Source of the DNA: Gordonia humi | Lineage (GTDB): Bacteria > Actinomycetota > Actinomycetes > Mycobacteriales > Mycobacteriaceae | DNA length: 64,000 nucleotides | Assembly (NCBI RefSeq): GCF_014197435.1 | Contig: NZ_JACIFP010000001.1 | Coordinates: forward strand, 2,418,001 to 2,482,000 | Direction of reading: 5' to 3' | Part shown: positions 15,263 through 24,021 of the stretch, in pieces | How positions within the stretch are numbered: position 1 is the stretch's first letter | How the letters are laid out: every line of letters starts with the position of its first letter | Notes under the pieces: model-generated | Seen by the model: only the letters and a program-made list of their open reading frames with translations | What the model was told of the DNA's origin: nothing | Database searches by the model: none | Translations under genes and position numbers: made by a program

Positions 15263-16666
15263 GTGTCCAGAATCGTCATCATCGGCGGAGGTCCGGCCGG
15301 GTACGAAGCGGCCCTCGCGGGGGCGGCCTACGGTGCCGACATCACGATGATCGATTCGGACGGACCGGGCGGTGCCTGTGTGCTGTGGGACTGCGTGCCG
15401 TCGAAGACCTTCATCGCCTCGACCGGTATCCGCACCGACGTCCGTCGCGCGCGCGACCTCGGCGTGCAGGTACAGGTCGACGCCTCGCACATCGACCTTC
15501 CGCGCATCCACCAGCGGGTCAAGGATCTCGCGTTCGCGCAGTCGGCCGACATCCGCGCGCGGCTGACCACCGAGGGCGTCAAGATCGTCGCGGGCCGCGC
15601 GCGACTCGCGCAGACCCAGCCGGGCGTCGGCGCGCACACCGTGGTCGCGACGCTGACCGACGGCAGCGAGCAGGAGTTCGAAGGAGACGTCGTCCTGATC
15701 TCGACCGGTGCGTCGCCCCGCGTGCTCCCGACCGCCGTGCCCGACGGCGAGCGCATCCTGAACTGGCGCCAGCTCTACGACCTCGAGGTGCTGCCCGAGC
15801 ACCTCATCATCGTCGGCTCGGGCGTCACCGGCGCCGAGTTCGCGCACGCCTACACCGAACTGGGCGTCCAGGTGACCCTCGTGTCCAGCCGCGACCGCGT
15901 GCTGCCCCACGAGGACGAGGACGCCGCCCTCGTCCTGGAGGACGCGTTCTCCGAACGAGGTGTGACGCTGATCAAACATGCGCGCGCCGACCGGGTGACA
16001 CGTGACGAGACCTCGGCGACCGTGCATCTGGCCGACGGTACGACGGTGACCGGCTCACATGTGCTGATGACGGTCGGATCGGTGCCGAACACCGACGGAC
16101 TCGGCCTCGACGACGCCGGAGTCGCGACCGATCGCAACGGCTACGTCACCGTCGACCGGGTCAGCCGCACCTCGGTGCCGGGCGTCTACGCCGCGGGCGA
16201 CTGCACCGGACTCCTTCCGCTGGCGTCGGTCGCGGCCATGCAGGGGCGGATCGCGATGTACCACTCGCTCGGCGAGGGCGTGAGTCCGCTGCGGCTCAAG
16301 ACCGTCGCGTCGGCCATCTTCACCCGGCCGGAGATCGCGAACGTCGGCGTCTCGCAGAAGGCGATCGATGCGGGCGAGTACCCGGCGCGCACCGTGATGC
16401 TGCCGCTCAAGACGAATCCGCGCGCCAAGATGAGCGGTCTGCGACGAGGCTTCGTGAAGATCTTCTGCCGCCCGGCGACCGGTGTGGTGATCGGCGGCGT
16501 CGTCGTCGCGCCGAACGCGTCGGAGCTGATCCTGCCGATCGCGCTGGCCGTGGAGAACAAGCTGCAGGTGTCCGAGGTGGCCAACACGTTCTCCGTGTAC
16601 CCGTCGCTGTCCGGATCGATCGCCGAGGCCGCGCGCCAGCTCGTGCGGCACGACGACCTGGACTGA
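15263..16666 (+). CDS. lpdA: NAD(P)H-quinone dehydrogenase, lipoamide dehydrogenase-like (LpdA)
   Basis: 467-aa flavoprotein disulfide reductase-family enzyme. FAD-binding GGGPAGYEAA is at the N-terminus, the CVLWDC pair holds the C-x4-C redox cysteines, VGSGVTGAEFAHAY binds NAD(P)H, and VYAAGDCTG closes the FAD site. The C-terminal His-Glu dyad of true lipoamide dehydrogenases is missing: the matching place reads FSVYPSLSGSIAEAA. This agrees with the known mycobacterial LpdA (Rv3303c), reported as a quinone reductase rather than a lipoamide dehydrogenase. Start GTG 15263 has AGGAGAG 8 nt upstream. Confidence 0.93.
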   Translation: MSRIVIIGGGPAGYEAALAGAAYGADITMIDSDGPGGACVLWDCVPSKTFIASTGIRTDVRRARDLGVQVQVDASHIDLPRIHQRVKDLAFAQSADIRARLTTEGVKIVAGRARLAQTQPGVGAHTVVATLTDGSEQEFEGDVVLISTGASPRVLPTAVPDGERILNWRQLYDLEVLPEHLIIVGSGVTGAEFAHAYTELGVQVTLVSSRDRVLPHEDEDAALVLEDAFSERGVTLIKHARADRVTRDETSATVHLADGTTVTGSHVLMTVGSVPNTDGLGLDDAGVATDRNGYVTVDRVSRTSVPGVYAAGDCTGLLPLASVAAMQGRIAMYHSLGEGVSPLRLKTVASAIFTRPEIANVGVSQKAIDAGEYPARTVMLPLKTNPRAKMSGLRRGFVKIFCRPATGVVIGGVVVAPNASELILPIALAVENKLQVSEVANTFSVYPSLSGSIAEAARQLVRHDDLD

Positions 16667-16699
16667 TCTCCGCGAGTTGCCCGGAGCGGGGTTATTCTA

Positions 16700-16715
16700 A
16701 TATTCTTTGGAATAT
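16700..16715. promoter_or_regulatory. Palindromic operator overlapping MFS start codon
   Basis: ATATTC (16700-16705) and GAATAT (16710-16715) form a perfect inverted repeat around TTTG. It overlaps the -10 candidates TATTCT (16693-16698, 16701-16706) and the first two bases of ATG 16714. It is AT-rich in a GC-rich genome, like ArsR/SmtB operators, and the second gene of the operon encodes an ArsR-type regulator. Autoregulation is therefore likely. Confidence 0.65.
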
Positions 16716-18120
16716 GGCTTCCTGGGGTGATCTTGCGGCGCGTGAGCACCGCTCGTCGGTGATCGTGCTGGCGGGCGGCGTCGCGCTCTATGCGATCAAC
16801 GTCTATCTGACCACGTCGCTGCTGCCGAACGCGGTGGCCGACATCGGTGGCGAAGAGCTCTATTCGTGGACGATGACGGTGTTCCTCGTCGCGTCCGTGA
16901 TCTCGTCGATGCTGGTGAGCCGCACGCTCGCTCGGTTCGGCGCGCGCTGGGCGTACGCGGTGAGTTTCACGGGCTTCGCGCTCGGCACGGTGATCGCGGG
17001 CGTGGCCCCGACGATGATCGTGATGCTGGTCGGTCGCGCCGTACAGGGTTTCGCCGGCGGCGTGCTCGTGGGACTGGGCTTCGCCGTCGTCCGGACCGTG
17101 TTGCCGGCGAACCTGTGGCAACGCGCGATCGCACTGATGTCGGCCATGTGGGGTGTCGGCAACGTGGTCGGCCCGATCGTGGGCGGCCTGTTCGCGCAGT
17201 TCGGCATCTGGCGCGGCGCGTTCGCTCTGCTCGCGGTGATCGCCGCCGGTCTGGTGGCGCTGACGTTCCGGGCTCTGCCCGCGGGGGCGGGCGCGGCGGG
17301 GGCCGCCGATCCGATTCCGTGGGCGTCGCTGTTCCTGCTGACCGCGGCGGCCGCGGCGGTGTCGATCGCATCGATCGTGGACGGGACGGCGACGATCGTC
17401 CTCCTGGTGGTCGCGGTGGCGATCGGCGGCGCATTCGTGCTGTGGGAGCGGATCGCGTCGTCGCGCGTCCTGCCCGAGATGACCTACCGCGGACGGTCGC
17501 CGCTCCGGTGGATCTACCTCGCGATCGTCGTCCTCGCGGTGGTCTCGACGATCGAGATGTTCATTCCGCTGTTCGGGCAGCGGCTCGGCGGTCTCGGACC
17601 GCTCGCGGCCGGTCTGCTCGGCGCCGCGATCTCGTGGGGCTGGACCGTGGGAACGTTGTCGAGCAGCGGTGCCGAGACCGATCGGATGCGCCGCGCGGTG
17701 CGAGTGGCCGGGCCGCTGATCCTGGCCGCGGGACTCGCGGCCTACGGCCTGCTGCAGGTGGACGATCCGTCGGGCTGGGTGATCGCGGGCTGGTATCTGA
17801 CCCTGCTGGTCGCCGGAACCGGCATCGGCATGGCGATCTCGCACTGGTTCACCGCGGGCATGCGGGTGAGCACCGACGACGCCGAGGCCGCCCAGGCCTC
17901 GGCCGGACTCAACACCAGCCAACTGATCGCGAACGCCTTCGGTTCGGCGTTGGCCGGCGTGTTGGTGGCGCTCGGCGGTCCGAGCACCGTGGGCTCGGCG
18001 CGCGTGCTGACCTTCGGGTTCGTGATCATCGCGCTGCTCGGGGTGCTGATCGCCTTTCGTGAGTTCGCCGCGGCCCGGGGATGGCGGAACGCCGAGACTG
18101 CGGAACGGGCCGTGTTGTGA
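16714..18120 (+). CDS. MFS transporter (drug/metabolite:H+ antiporter type)
   Basis: 468-aa integral membrane protein with about 14 hydrophobic segments, typical of the DHA2-like major facilitator group. The loop 2-3 motif is seen as SRTLARFGARWAY and motif C-like glycine-rich helix as GNVVGPIVGGLFAQFGIWRGAF. The start ATG 16714 lies in the operator and probably begins a leaderless or very short-leader transcript. It overlaps the ArsR-rhodanese gene by 4 nt (GTGA). The pairing suggests export of a compound sensed by that regulator, possibly a sulfur or thiol-reactive species; this is inference from the rhodanese domain. Confidence 0.88.
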   Translation: MASWGDLAAREHRSSVIVLAGGVALYAINVYLTTSLLPNAVADIGGEELYSWTMTVFLVASVISSMLVSRTLARFGARWAYAVSFTGFALGTVIAGVAPTMIVMLVGRAVQGFAGGVLVGLGFAVVRTVLPANLWQRAIALMSAMWGVGNVVGPIVGGLFAQFGIWRGAFALLAVIAAGLVALTFRALPAGAGAAGAADPIPWASLFLLTAAAAAVSIASIVDGTATIVLLVVAVAIGGAFVLWERIASSRVLPEMTYRGRSPLRWIYLAIVVLAVVSTIEMFIPLFGQRLGGLGPLAAGLLGAAISWGWTVGTLSSSGAETDRMRRAVRVAGPLILAAGLAAYGLLQVDDPSGWVIAGWYLTLLVAGTGIGMAISHWFTAGMRVSTDDAEAAQASAGLNTSQLIANAFGSALAGVLVALGGPSTVGSARVLTFGFVIIALLGVLIAFREFAAARGWRNAETAERAVL

Positions 18121-18758
18121 CATCGGGCGACGTGTACTCGCAGCTGGCGCGGATCGGAAAGGCGCTGTCGAATCCGCTGCGACTGCGGATCCTCGATCGT
18201 CTGGAGACGGGGGAGCACACCGTCGACGAGCTCGCCGAGGCCACCGGGATCCCGGTCAAGAACACGTCCGCGCAGCTGCAGCAGCTGCGCGCGGCGCAGT
18301 TGGTGATCGCCCGCCGCGACGGTGTGCGCATCCACTATCGGATCGCCGGCCCCGCGACCTCGACGTTTCTCGGTGCGTTCAGCGAGTACGCGCGTGTGTC
18401 GCTGGCCGATCTGCGCGATCAGCTCGCCGCCCTCGACGCTGAGCGGTCCGCGCTGGAACCGGTCGGGGTCGACGAACTCGCGCGGCGACTGGACGACGTC
18501 GTGCTGGTGGACGTGCGGTCGGCGGACGACTTCGCGCGCGGGCACATCGCCGGGGCGATATCGATTCCGGTCGCGCAGCTGCACGATCGGATCGCCGAGG
18601 TACCGGCGTCGGGCGATGTCGTCGCGTACTGTGCGGGGCCGTACTGTGTGGCCTCAGCCGACGCCGTCGGTGTGCTGACCGCCTCGGGTCGCGCCGCGCG
18701 TCGCGTCGACGGGGGAGTCACCGCGTGGGTCCGGTCCGGGCATCCGCTCGAGACCTGA
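18117..18758 (+). CDS. ArsR-family regulator fused to rhodanese domain
   Basis: 213-aa fusion. The N-terminal part (about 1-95) is an ArsR-type winged helix: KALSNPLRLRILDRLETGEHTVDELAEATG, NTSAQLQQLRAAQLVIARRDGVRIHYRIA. The C-terminal part (about 115-213) is a single rhodanese domain with VLVDVRSADDFARGHIAGAISIP and active-site loop CAGPYCVAS. In related fusions the loop reads CRGPYCV, so Arg is replaced by Ala. Rhodaneses carry sulfane sulfur on the active-site Cys, which suggests persulfide sensing. GTG 18117 is preferred because of the 4-nt overlap with the transporter; ATG 18081 is in frame upstream. It ends 1 bp from the convergent AHSA1 gene. Confidence 0.88.
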   Translation: MTSGDVYSQLARIGKALSNPLRLRILDRLETGEHTVDELAEATGIPVKNTSAQLQQLRAAQLVIARRDGVRIHYRIAGPATSTFLGAFSEYARVSLADLRDQLAALDAERSALEPVGVDELARRLDDVVLVDVRSADDFARGHIAGAISIPVAQLHDRIAEVPASGDVVAYCAGPYCVASADAVGVLTASGRAARRVDGGVTAWVRSGHPLET

Positions 18759-18759
18759 T

Positions 18760-19245
18760 TCAGGCGGCGAGGAATCCGTCGATCTGGTTGATCGCGCCGG
18801 ACGCCCCTTCGATGGCGCCCATGTCGAGGACCTTCTGCAGTGCCTCGGCAGTGGCGTACTTGGACACGTACGCCGCGCGCGTGCCGGAATCGATCGCGGT
18901 GAACGTGTACTCGTTGAGACCGACCGGCATGTCGTCGACCGGATCGAGGTCGGCGTCGGCGAAGCCGTCGTCGAACGCGAGGAACGTCGGCGCGTCGATG
19001 TGCGTGAACTTCCACCAGCCGCCGAACTTCTCACCCTCGGGCGAGGTCATGTAGTACGTGGCGCGGCCGCCGACACGGAAGTCGTGCTCGACGAACGTGG
19101 CGGGGAAGGTCGGCGGACCCCAGATCTTCTCGACCTGGCGCGGGTCGGCGTAGATCTGCCAGACACGTTCGACCGGGGCGGCGAACTCGGCGGTGATCGT
19201 CAGGGTGAGGTTGTCGGTGTCGGTGGTGACGTCGATCACGGGCAT
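18760..19245 (-). CDS. SRPBCC / AHSA1-type protein
   Basis: 161-aa member of the activator of Hsp90 ATPase homologue 1-like (SRPBCC) family. Characteristic features are the start ITAEFAAPVERVWQIYADPRQVEKIWGPP, TFVEHDFRVGGRATYYMTSPEGEKFGGWWKF, and the C-terminal helix. In actinobacteria such proteins are usually encoded next to a small ArsR regulator, as here. They probably bind small hydrophobic ligands. ATG 19245 lies 30 nt after the stop of the ArsR gene, so both form an operon from one promoter at 19624-19651. Confidence 0.9.
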   Translation of the reverse strand: MPVIDVTTDTDNLTLTITAEFAAPVERVWQIYADPRQVEKIWGPPTFPATFVEHDFRVGGRATYYMTSPEGEKFGGWWKFTHIDAPTFLAFDDGFADADLDPVDDMPVGLNEYTFTAIDSGTRAAYVSKYATAEALQKVLDMGAIEGASGAINQIDGFLAA

Positions 19246-19275
19246 GATGAGCTCCTTGATGGGATTCGATGCGGT

Positions 19276-19617
19276 TCAGGGATTGTCGGTGACTTCCGCG
19301 GCGAGTATGTCGTCGATCCGCGCGATGCGACCGCGCCAGATCTGTTCGATCTCGTCGAGCATCGACGACACCGAACGCACAGCTTCCACATCGCCTGACG
19401 CCATCTGCTGGCGTCCGTCTCGTCGTTTGACGATCAGTCCGGCCTTCTCCAGGACGGCGACGTGCTTCTGTACCGCGGCGAAGCTCATGTCGTACTTCTC
19501 CGCCAACGCGCTGACCGAGTGCTCACCGGCGAGGACGCGTCGCAGGATGTCCCGGCGCGTCCGATCGGCGAGTGCGTGGAACAGGGCGTCCGCCCGGTCC
19601 TCGTCGATCTCGGCCAT
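19276..19617 (-). CDS. ArsR-family transcriptional regulator (AHSA1-linked)
   Basis: 113-aa winged-helix regulator: DALFHALADRTRRDILRRVLAGEHSVSALAEKYDMSFAAVQKHVAVLEKAGLIVKRRDGRQQ. It lacks clear metal-binding Cys pairs of the arsenic and cadmium sensors, fitting the SdpR-like/AHSA1-associated group. ATG 19617 is placed exactly at the predicted transcription start, so the message should be leaderless. The promoter is covered by a 9-bp-arm palindrome, which makes negative autoregulation very likely. Confidence 0.9.
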   Translation of the reverse strand: MAEIDEDRADALFHALADRTRRDILRRVLAGEHSVSALAEKYDMSFAAVQKHVAVLEKAGLIVKRRDGRQQMASGDVEAVRSVSSMLDEIEQIWRGRIARIDDILAAEVTDNP

Positions 19618-19623
19618 GCACTA

Positions 19624-19651
19624 AACATACAACCGATTAGTTGTATGTCAA
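19624..19651 (-). promoter_or_regulatory. Sigma70-type promoter with embedded palindromic operator
   Basis: On the minus strand TTGACA (19646-19651) and TATGTT (19624-19629) are 16 nt apart. Between and over them lies a perfect palindrome ACATACAAC (19625-19633), 6-nt centre, GTTGTATGT (19640-19648). The predicted start point is the A of ATG 19617, giving a leaderless arsR mRNA. A repressor bound here would block polymerase. Confidence 0.8.
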
Positions 19652-19697
19652 GGGTGTGCCCATCATGCGGTGGGGTGCAGACACGATGCGCGTGCGT

Positions 19698-19731
19698 CGG
19701 CCGCCGCGCTCCTTCGACGTGCGCGCGGCCG
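19698..19731 (-). terminator. Hairpin after glpK
   Basis: CGGCCG-C-CGCGC (19698-19709) pairs with GCGCGCGGCCG (19721-19731) in an 11-bp stem with one bulged base. It lies 13 nt after the glpK stop. No U-tract is present, as is common for actinobacterial terminators. Confidence 0.45.
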
Positions 19732-19743
19732 CTCGGTGAGCGT

Positions 19744-21258
19744 CTACGCCAGACCGAAGCTGTGCTCCACCGCCTGGTTCCATCCCCGATACAAGGCGGC
19801 GCGCCGATCGTCGGCCATCGACGGCTCCCAGCGGCCGCCCTGCGCCCAGTTCGCGCGGATGTCGTCGGTGGACTCCCAATAGCCGACGGCCAGTCCCGCG
19901 GCGTACGCGGCGCCTAGCGCGGTGGTCTCGTTGACGACCGGTCGGACGACGGGGACCGACAGGATGTCGGACTGGAACTGCATGAGCAGTTCGTTCACGA
20001 CCATCCCGCCGTCGACTTTCAGGGTGCTGAGCGCGACGCCGGAGTCGGCCTCCATCGCCTCGATCACCTCGCGGGTCTGGTAGGCGCTGGCCTCCAGGAC
20101 GGCGCGGGCGATGTGGTTGCGATTGGCGAACCGGGTCAGTCCGACGATGACGCCGCGGGCGTCCGATCGCCAGCGGGGCGCGAACAGCCCGGAGAAGGCC
20201 GGAACGAAGTAGACGCCGCCGTTGTCGTCGGCGGCGCGCGCCAACTGTTCGACTTCGGCTGCGCTGGAGATGATTCCGAGGTTGTCGCGCAGCCACTGGA
20301 CCAGTGAGCCGGTCACCGCGATAGACCCCTCCAACGCGTAGCGGGCAGGGTCGTCGCCGATGCGGTAGCAGACCGTCGTGAGCAGACCGTGTTCGGAGTA
20401 GACGGGTTCGGTACCGGTGTTGAGAAGCAGGAAGTTGCCGGTGCCGTAGGTGTTCTTGGCCTCGCCGGGGTCGAGGCAGGCCTGTCCGAACATCGCCGCC
20501 TGCTGGTCGCCGAGGATGCCCGCGAGCGGCACACCGGGTAGGGCGCCCGCCGAGCGCAGGGGAGCGATCACCTCGGAACTGCTGCGGATCTGCGGCAGCA
20601 TCGAGACGGGGACGCCCATCTCGGCGCAGATCTGCTCGTCCCAGTCGAGGGTGTGCAGATTCATCAGCATCGTGCGGGAGGCGTTGGTGACATCGGTGAC
20701 GTGCAGTCCTCCGTCGACGCCGCCGGTCATGTGCCAGGCCAGCCACGAGTCCATCGTCCCGAACGCGAGGTCGCCGCGTTCGGCGCGCTCGCGGGCACCG
20801 TCGACGTTGTCGAGGATCCAGCGCACCTTGGGTCCGGCGAAGTAGGCGGCGAGCGGCAGTCCGGTCTGCTGCCGGTAGCGGTCGGGTCCGACGTCGCCGC
20901 CCAACTCCCGGCACAGGGCGTCGGTTCTGGTGTCCTGCCAGACGATCGCGTTGTAGACCGGCTCGCCGGTCGCCCGGTCCCAGACGACGGTGGTCTCGCG
21001 CTGATTGGTGATGCCGCAGGCCACGACATCGCCCGGGAGCAGTTCGACCGCCGCCATCGCGGCGGCCGCCACCCGCCGGGTGTTGCGCCAGATCTCCACG
21101 GGATCGTGCTCGACCCAGCCCGCGCGCGGGAAGATCTGCTCGTGTTCGAGCTGCTCGGACGCGACCACCCGGCCGGCCCTGTCGAACACCATGGCGCGCG
21201 TGGACGTGGTGCCCTGATCGATTGCGACGACATACTTACCGCGAGAACTCACGGCCAC
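19744..21258 (-). CDS. glpK: Glycerol kinase
   Basis: 504-aa FGGY-family kinase that phosphorylates glycerol to sn-glycerol 3-phosphate. The nucleotide and substrate motifs are [50 protein letters not shown] and [19 protein letters not shown]. Full length. It starts at GTG 21258 ([16 protein letters not shown]) or GTG 21252. It is divergent from glpD, with 60 bp between starts; kinase and dehydrogenase together feed glycerol into glycolysis as dihydroxyacetone phosphate. Confidence 0.96.
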   Translation of the reverse strand: MAVSSRGKYVVAIDQGTTSTRAMVFDRAGRVVASEQLEHEQIFPRAGWVEHDPVEIWRNTRRVAAAAMAAVELLPGDVVACGITNQRETTVVWDRATGEPVYNAIVWQDTRTDALCRELGGDVGPDRYRQQTGLPLAAYFAGPKVRWILDNVDGARERAERGDLAFGTMDSWLAWHMTGGVDGGLHVTDVTNASRTMLMNLHTLDWDEQICAEMGVPVSMLPQIRSSSEVIAPLRSAGALPGVPLAGILGDQQAAMFGQACLDPGEAKNTYGTGNFLLLNTGTEPVYSEHGLLTTVCYRIGDDPARYALEGSIAVTGSLVQWLRDNLGIISSAAEVEQLARAADDNGGVYFVPAFSGLFAPRWRSDARGVIVGLTRFANRNHIARAVLEASAYQTREVIEAMEADSGVALSTLKVDGGMVVNELLMQFQSDILSVPVVRPVVNETTALGAAYAAGLAVGYWESTDDIRANWAQGGRWEPSMADDRRAALYRGWNQAVEHSFGLA

Positions 21259-21305
21259 AGTGTGTCACGTCACAGGCTCGTCCCGGATGTCCGCCTACCC
21301 TCCGG

Positions 21306-21311
21306 TAGCCT
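21306..21311 (+). promoter_or_regulatory. -10 element for leaderless glpD; short palindrome upstream
   Basis: TAGCCT fits TANNNT and is placed 7 nt before the glpD ATG (21319). It overlaps a small inverted repeat CTACC-CTCC-GGTAG (21295-21308), which could be an operator for control of glycerol use. Confidence 0.45.
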
Positions 21312-21318
21312 TGCGCGC

Positions 21319-23061
21319 ATGGAGACCGAGTTCAATCCGGACCGCCCCGCCGACCTTTCCCCGGCGTACCGGGACGAGGCGTGGCGACGTCTCGGCAGCG
21401 AGCAGTTCGACATCGTCGTGATCGGTGGCGGCGTGGTGGGCGTCGGCGCGGCGCTCGATGCGGCGACCCGGGGTCTGCGCGTCGCACTCATCGAGGCGCG
21501 GGACATCGCGTCGGGCACCTCGAGTCGGTCGTCGAAGATGTTCCACGGCGGCCTCCGCTACCTCGAACAGTTCGAGTTCGGTCTGGTCCGCGAGGCGCTG
21601 CGCGAACGCGAACTGTCACTCCGTCTGCTCGCACCGCACCTGGTGAAGCCGCTGCCGTTCCTGGCCCCGATCACCCACCGTTTCTGGGAGCGCCCGTACA
21701 TGGCCGCCGGACTGTTCCTGTACGACCGGATGGGCGGCGCGAAGTCGGTTCCGGGGCAGCGCCACGTGACCCGTTCGGGTGCATTGCGGGTGGCCCCGGG
21801 CCTCAAGCGCAGCGCGCTCGTCGGCGGCATCCGCTACTACGACACCGTCGTCGACGACGCCCGCCATTCACTGACCCTGGCGCGCACGGCGTCGAACTAC
21901 GGAGCGGTGATCCGCACCTCGACCCAGGCCGTCGGCTTCCTCACCGAGGCCGACCGGATCAAGGGCGTGAAGGTCCGCGACAGCGAGACCGGCGAGACCA
22001 CCGAGATCGCCGCCCACTGCGTGATCAATGCGGCGGGCGTGTGGACCGACGAGGTGCAGGCGCTGTCGAAACAGCGCGGGCACTTCACCGTCCGTGCGTC
22101 CAAGGGCGTGCACATCGTGGTGCCGCGCGACCGGATCGTGTCCGAGACGGCGATCATCCTGCGCACGGCGACGTCGGTCCTGTTCGTGATCCCGTGGGAG
22201 ACGCATTGGATCATCGGCACCACCGACACCGACTGGAACCTCGACCTCGCGCATCCGGCGGCCACGCGCAAGGACATCGACTACATCCTCGACCGCGTCA
22301 ACACCGAACTGGTCACCAAGCTGACGCACGACGACATCGAGGGCGTCTACGCCGGCCTGCGTCCGCTCCTGGCGGGCGAGGACGAGGGCACGTCGACGCT
22401 CTCCCGCGAGCACGCGGTGGCCGTCGTCGCGCCCGGGCTGGTGTCGATCGCGGGCGGCAAGTACACGACCTACCGGGTGATGGGCGCCGACGCGGTGGAC
22501 GCCTGCACCGACTATCTGCCGTCGCGGGTGGCCTCGTCGATCACCGAGCGGGTGCCGCTCGTCGGCGCCGACGGATACTTCGCGCTGATCAACCAGTGCG
22601 AGCACCTCGGTGAACGCCACGGTCTGCATCCGTACCGGGTGCGGCGTCTGCTCAACCGGTACGGCTCGCTGTTCGACGACGTGCTGCTCTACGCCGATGA
22701 GGACCGCTCGCTGCTCCGTCCGCTGGAGGCGGCGCCGCAGTATCTGCGTGCCGAGATCGTGTACGCCGTCGCCGCCGAAGGCGCGCTGCACCTGGAGGAC
22801 GTCCTGGCCCGACGCACTCGCATCGCCATCGAGTACAGCCATCGCGGCGTCGACTGCGCCCGTGAGGTGGCCGAGCTGATGGCTCCGATCCTCGGCTGGG
22901 ACGAGGCGACGACCGGCGACGAGGTCACGACCTACACCGCCCGCGTCGAAGCCGAGATCGCCTCACAGCGGCAGCCCGACGACGCGTCCGCCGATGCGTT
23001 GCGGGCGGCGGCTCCGGAGGCCCGCAAGGAGATCCTCGAACCGGTTCCGGTGCCGGAGTAG
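21319..23061 (+). CDS. glpD: Glycerol-3-phosphate dehydrogenase, FAD-dependent
   Basis: 580-aa membrane-associated flavoenzyme that oxidises glycerol 3-phosphate to dihydroxyacetone phosphate and passes electrons to quinone. Motifs are the FAD Rossmann loop VIGGGVVGVGAALDAATRG, RDIASGTSSRSSKMFHGGLRYLEQ, INAAGVWTDE and IAGGKYTTYR, and the C-terminal GlpD cap domain from about residue 410. ATG 21319 is chosen from the family N-terminus and the -10 position. It is divergent from glpK and ends 135 bp before an unrelated hydratase gene. Confidence 0.96.
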   Translation: METEFNPDRPADLSPAYRDEAWRRLGSEQFDIVVIGGGVVGVGAALDAATRGLRVALIEARDIASGTSSRSSKMFHGGLRYLEQFEFGLVREALRERELSLRLLAPHLVKPLPFLAPITHRFWERPYMAAGLFLYDRMGGAKSVPGQRHVTRSGALRVAPGLKRSALVGGIRYYDTVVDDARHSLTLARTASNYGAVIRTSTQAVGFLTEADRIKGVKVRDSETGETTEIAAHCVINAAGVWTDEVQALSKQRGHFTVRASKGVHIVVPRDRIVSETAIILRTATSVLFVIPWETHWIIGTTDTDWNLDLAHPAATRKDIDYILDRVNTELVTKLTHDDIEGVYAGLRPLLAGEDEGTSTLSREHAVAVVAPGLVSIAGGKYTTYRVMGADAVDACTDYLPSRVASSITERVPLVGADGYFALINQCEHLGERHGLHPYRVRRLLNRYGSLFDDVLLYADEDRSLLRPLEAAPQYLRAEIVYAVAAEGALHLEDVLARRTRIAIEYSHRGVDCAREVAELMAPILGWDEATTGDEVTTYTARVEAEIASQRQPDDASADALRAAAPEARKEILEPVPVPE

Positions 23062-23156
23062 AACTCGCCCGACCGTTCGCATCGTCCGCTGGACCACCTC
23101 GAAAGATCCGCAACAATTCTCATTTGGGAAGTCTTTCCCTCCGTTATCGACGACTT

Positions 23157-23162
23157 TACGAT
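23157..23162 (+). promoter_or_regulatory. Possible -10 element upstream of enoyl-CoA hydratase
   Basis: TACGAT lies 35 nt before ATG 23197 in a 135-bp spacer that is noticeably richer in A and T than surrounding DNA. A GGAGGA ribosome site follows. No good -35 was found. Confidence 0.3.
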
Positions 23163-23196
23163 CGATACAGCGCGATACGGACTATGAGGAGGATCG

Positions 23197-24021
23197 ATGC
23201 TCGATACCGTCGAAGGTCAGGGATGTGTTCACTTGTCCGTCGATCGCGACACGGGTGTGGCGACATTGACTCTCGAGAACATCGGGAAGCTGAATGCGAT
23301 CACCCCGGGAATGATCGCCGACATTCATACGCGGTGCGATGAGATCGACGCCGATCCGGCGGTTCGAATGCTGGTCGTTCGGGGCGCGGGCGGCACGTTC
23401 TCGTCGGGATCGGACATCACGGAGTTCGCGCGGTTCGTCGACGGTCGCGACGGCGTCGAATACGATATGCGATTCGTCGAGCTCGTCGGACGGGTGGAAT
23501 CGGTCTCGGTTCCGACCGTGGCGCTGGTCGAAGGCGCTTGCGCCGGAGCGGGACTGGTGATCGCGGCGGCATGCGACATCAGAGTGGCGACCGACGACGC
23601 GTATTTCGCATTGCCCATTGCTCGGACCCTCGGCAATACGCTGTCTGCCTATCCGCTGGCCCTGCTCGCCGACAAATTGGGGGAGTCGACTCTGATGTCC
23701 CTCGTCGTCCGCGCACATCGATATTCCGTGATAGACGCGGCGGAATCGGGATTCGTCACAGAGATCGTCGCCGAGCCCGGATCGTCGCAGCGGGTGAATC
23801 AGATATTCGCGGATATCACGGGAGTCTCCGCCGTCACGATCGTCTCGGTCCGCGAGACGATGCGTCGACAACGGCTTCGTCGACTCGCCGACACCACGGA
23901 CCTCGTATTCCACGCGTACGGATCGGCGGAATTCATGTCGTCGGTACGGCGATTCCTCGGGGACGACGACGCGTCGGATTCGATCAGTTCACGACCCGTT
24001 CCGGCTCCGGCCCGATCCTGA
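23197..24021 (+). CDS. Enoyl-CoA hydratase/isomerase family protein
   Basis: 274-aa crotonase-family protein. The oxyanion-hole loops are VVRGAGGTFSSGSDITEFA and VALVEGACAGAGLVIAAACDIRVA. The catalytic glutamates of enoyl-CoA hydratase are not at the usual place (FALPIARTLGNTLS), so another crotonase reaction is possible. ATG 23197 has a strong GAGGAGG ribosome site. Codon use differs from neighbours: many A/T-ending codons (GAT, AAT, TAT, ATT, CGA) occur, as does the AT-richer leader, which suggests more recent acquisition. Its 3' end overlaps the convergent PNPOx-like gene by 38 bp. Confidence 0.88.
   Translation: MLDTVEGQGCVHLSVDRDTGVATLTLENIGKLNAITPGMIADIHTRCDEIDADPAVRMLVVRGAGGTFSSGSDITEFARFVDGRDGVEYDMRFVELVGRVESVSVPTVALVEGACAGAGLVIAAACDIRVATDDAYFALPIARTLGNTLSAYPLALLADKLGESTLMSLVVRAHRYSVIDAAESGFVTEIVAEPGSSQRVNQIFADITGVSAVTIVSVRETMRRQRLRRLADTTDLVFHAYGSAEFMSSVRRFLGDDDASDSISSRPVPAPARS

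Noticed and set aside
21259..21280. CRP-like site TGTG-N6-CACA between glpK and glpD
   Set aside because: The half sites are 2 bp closer than in the CRP/GlxR consensus and the flanking bases do not fit.
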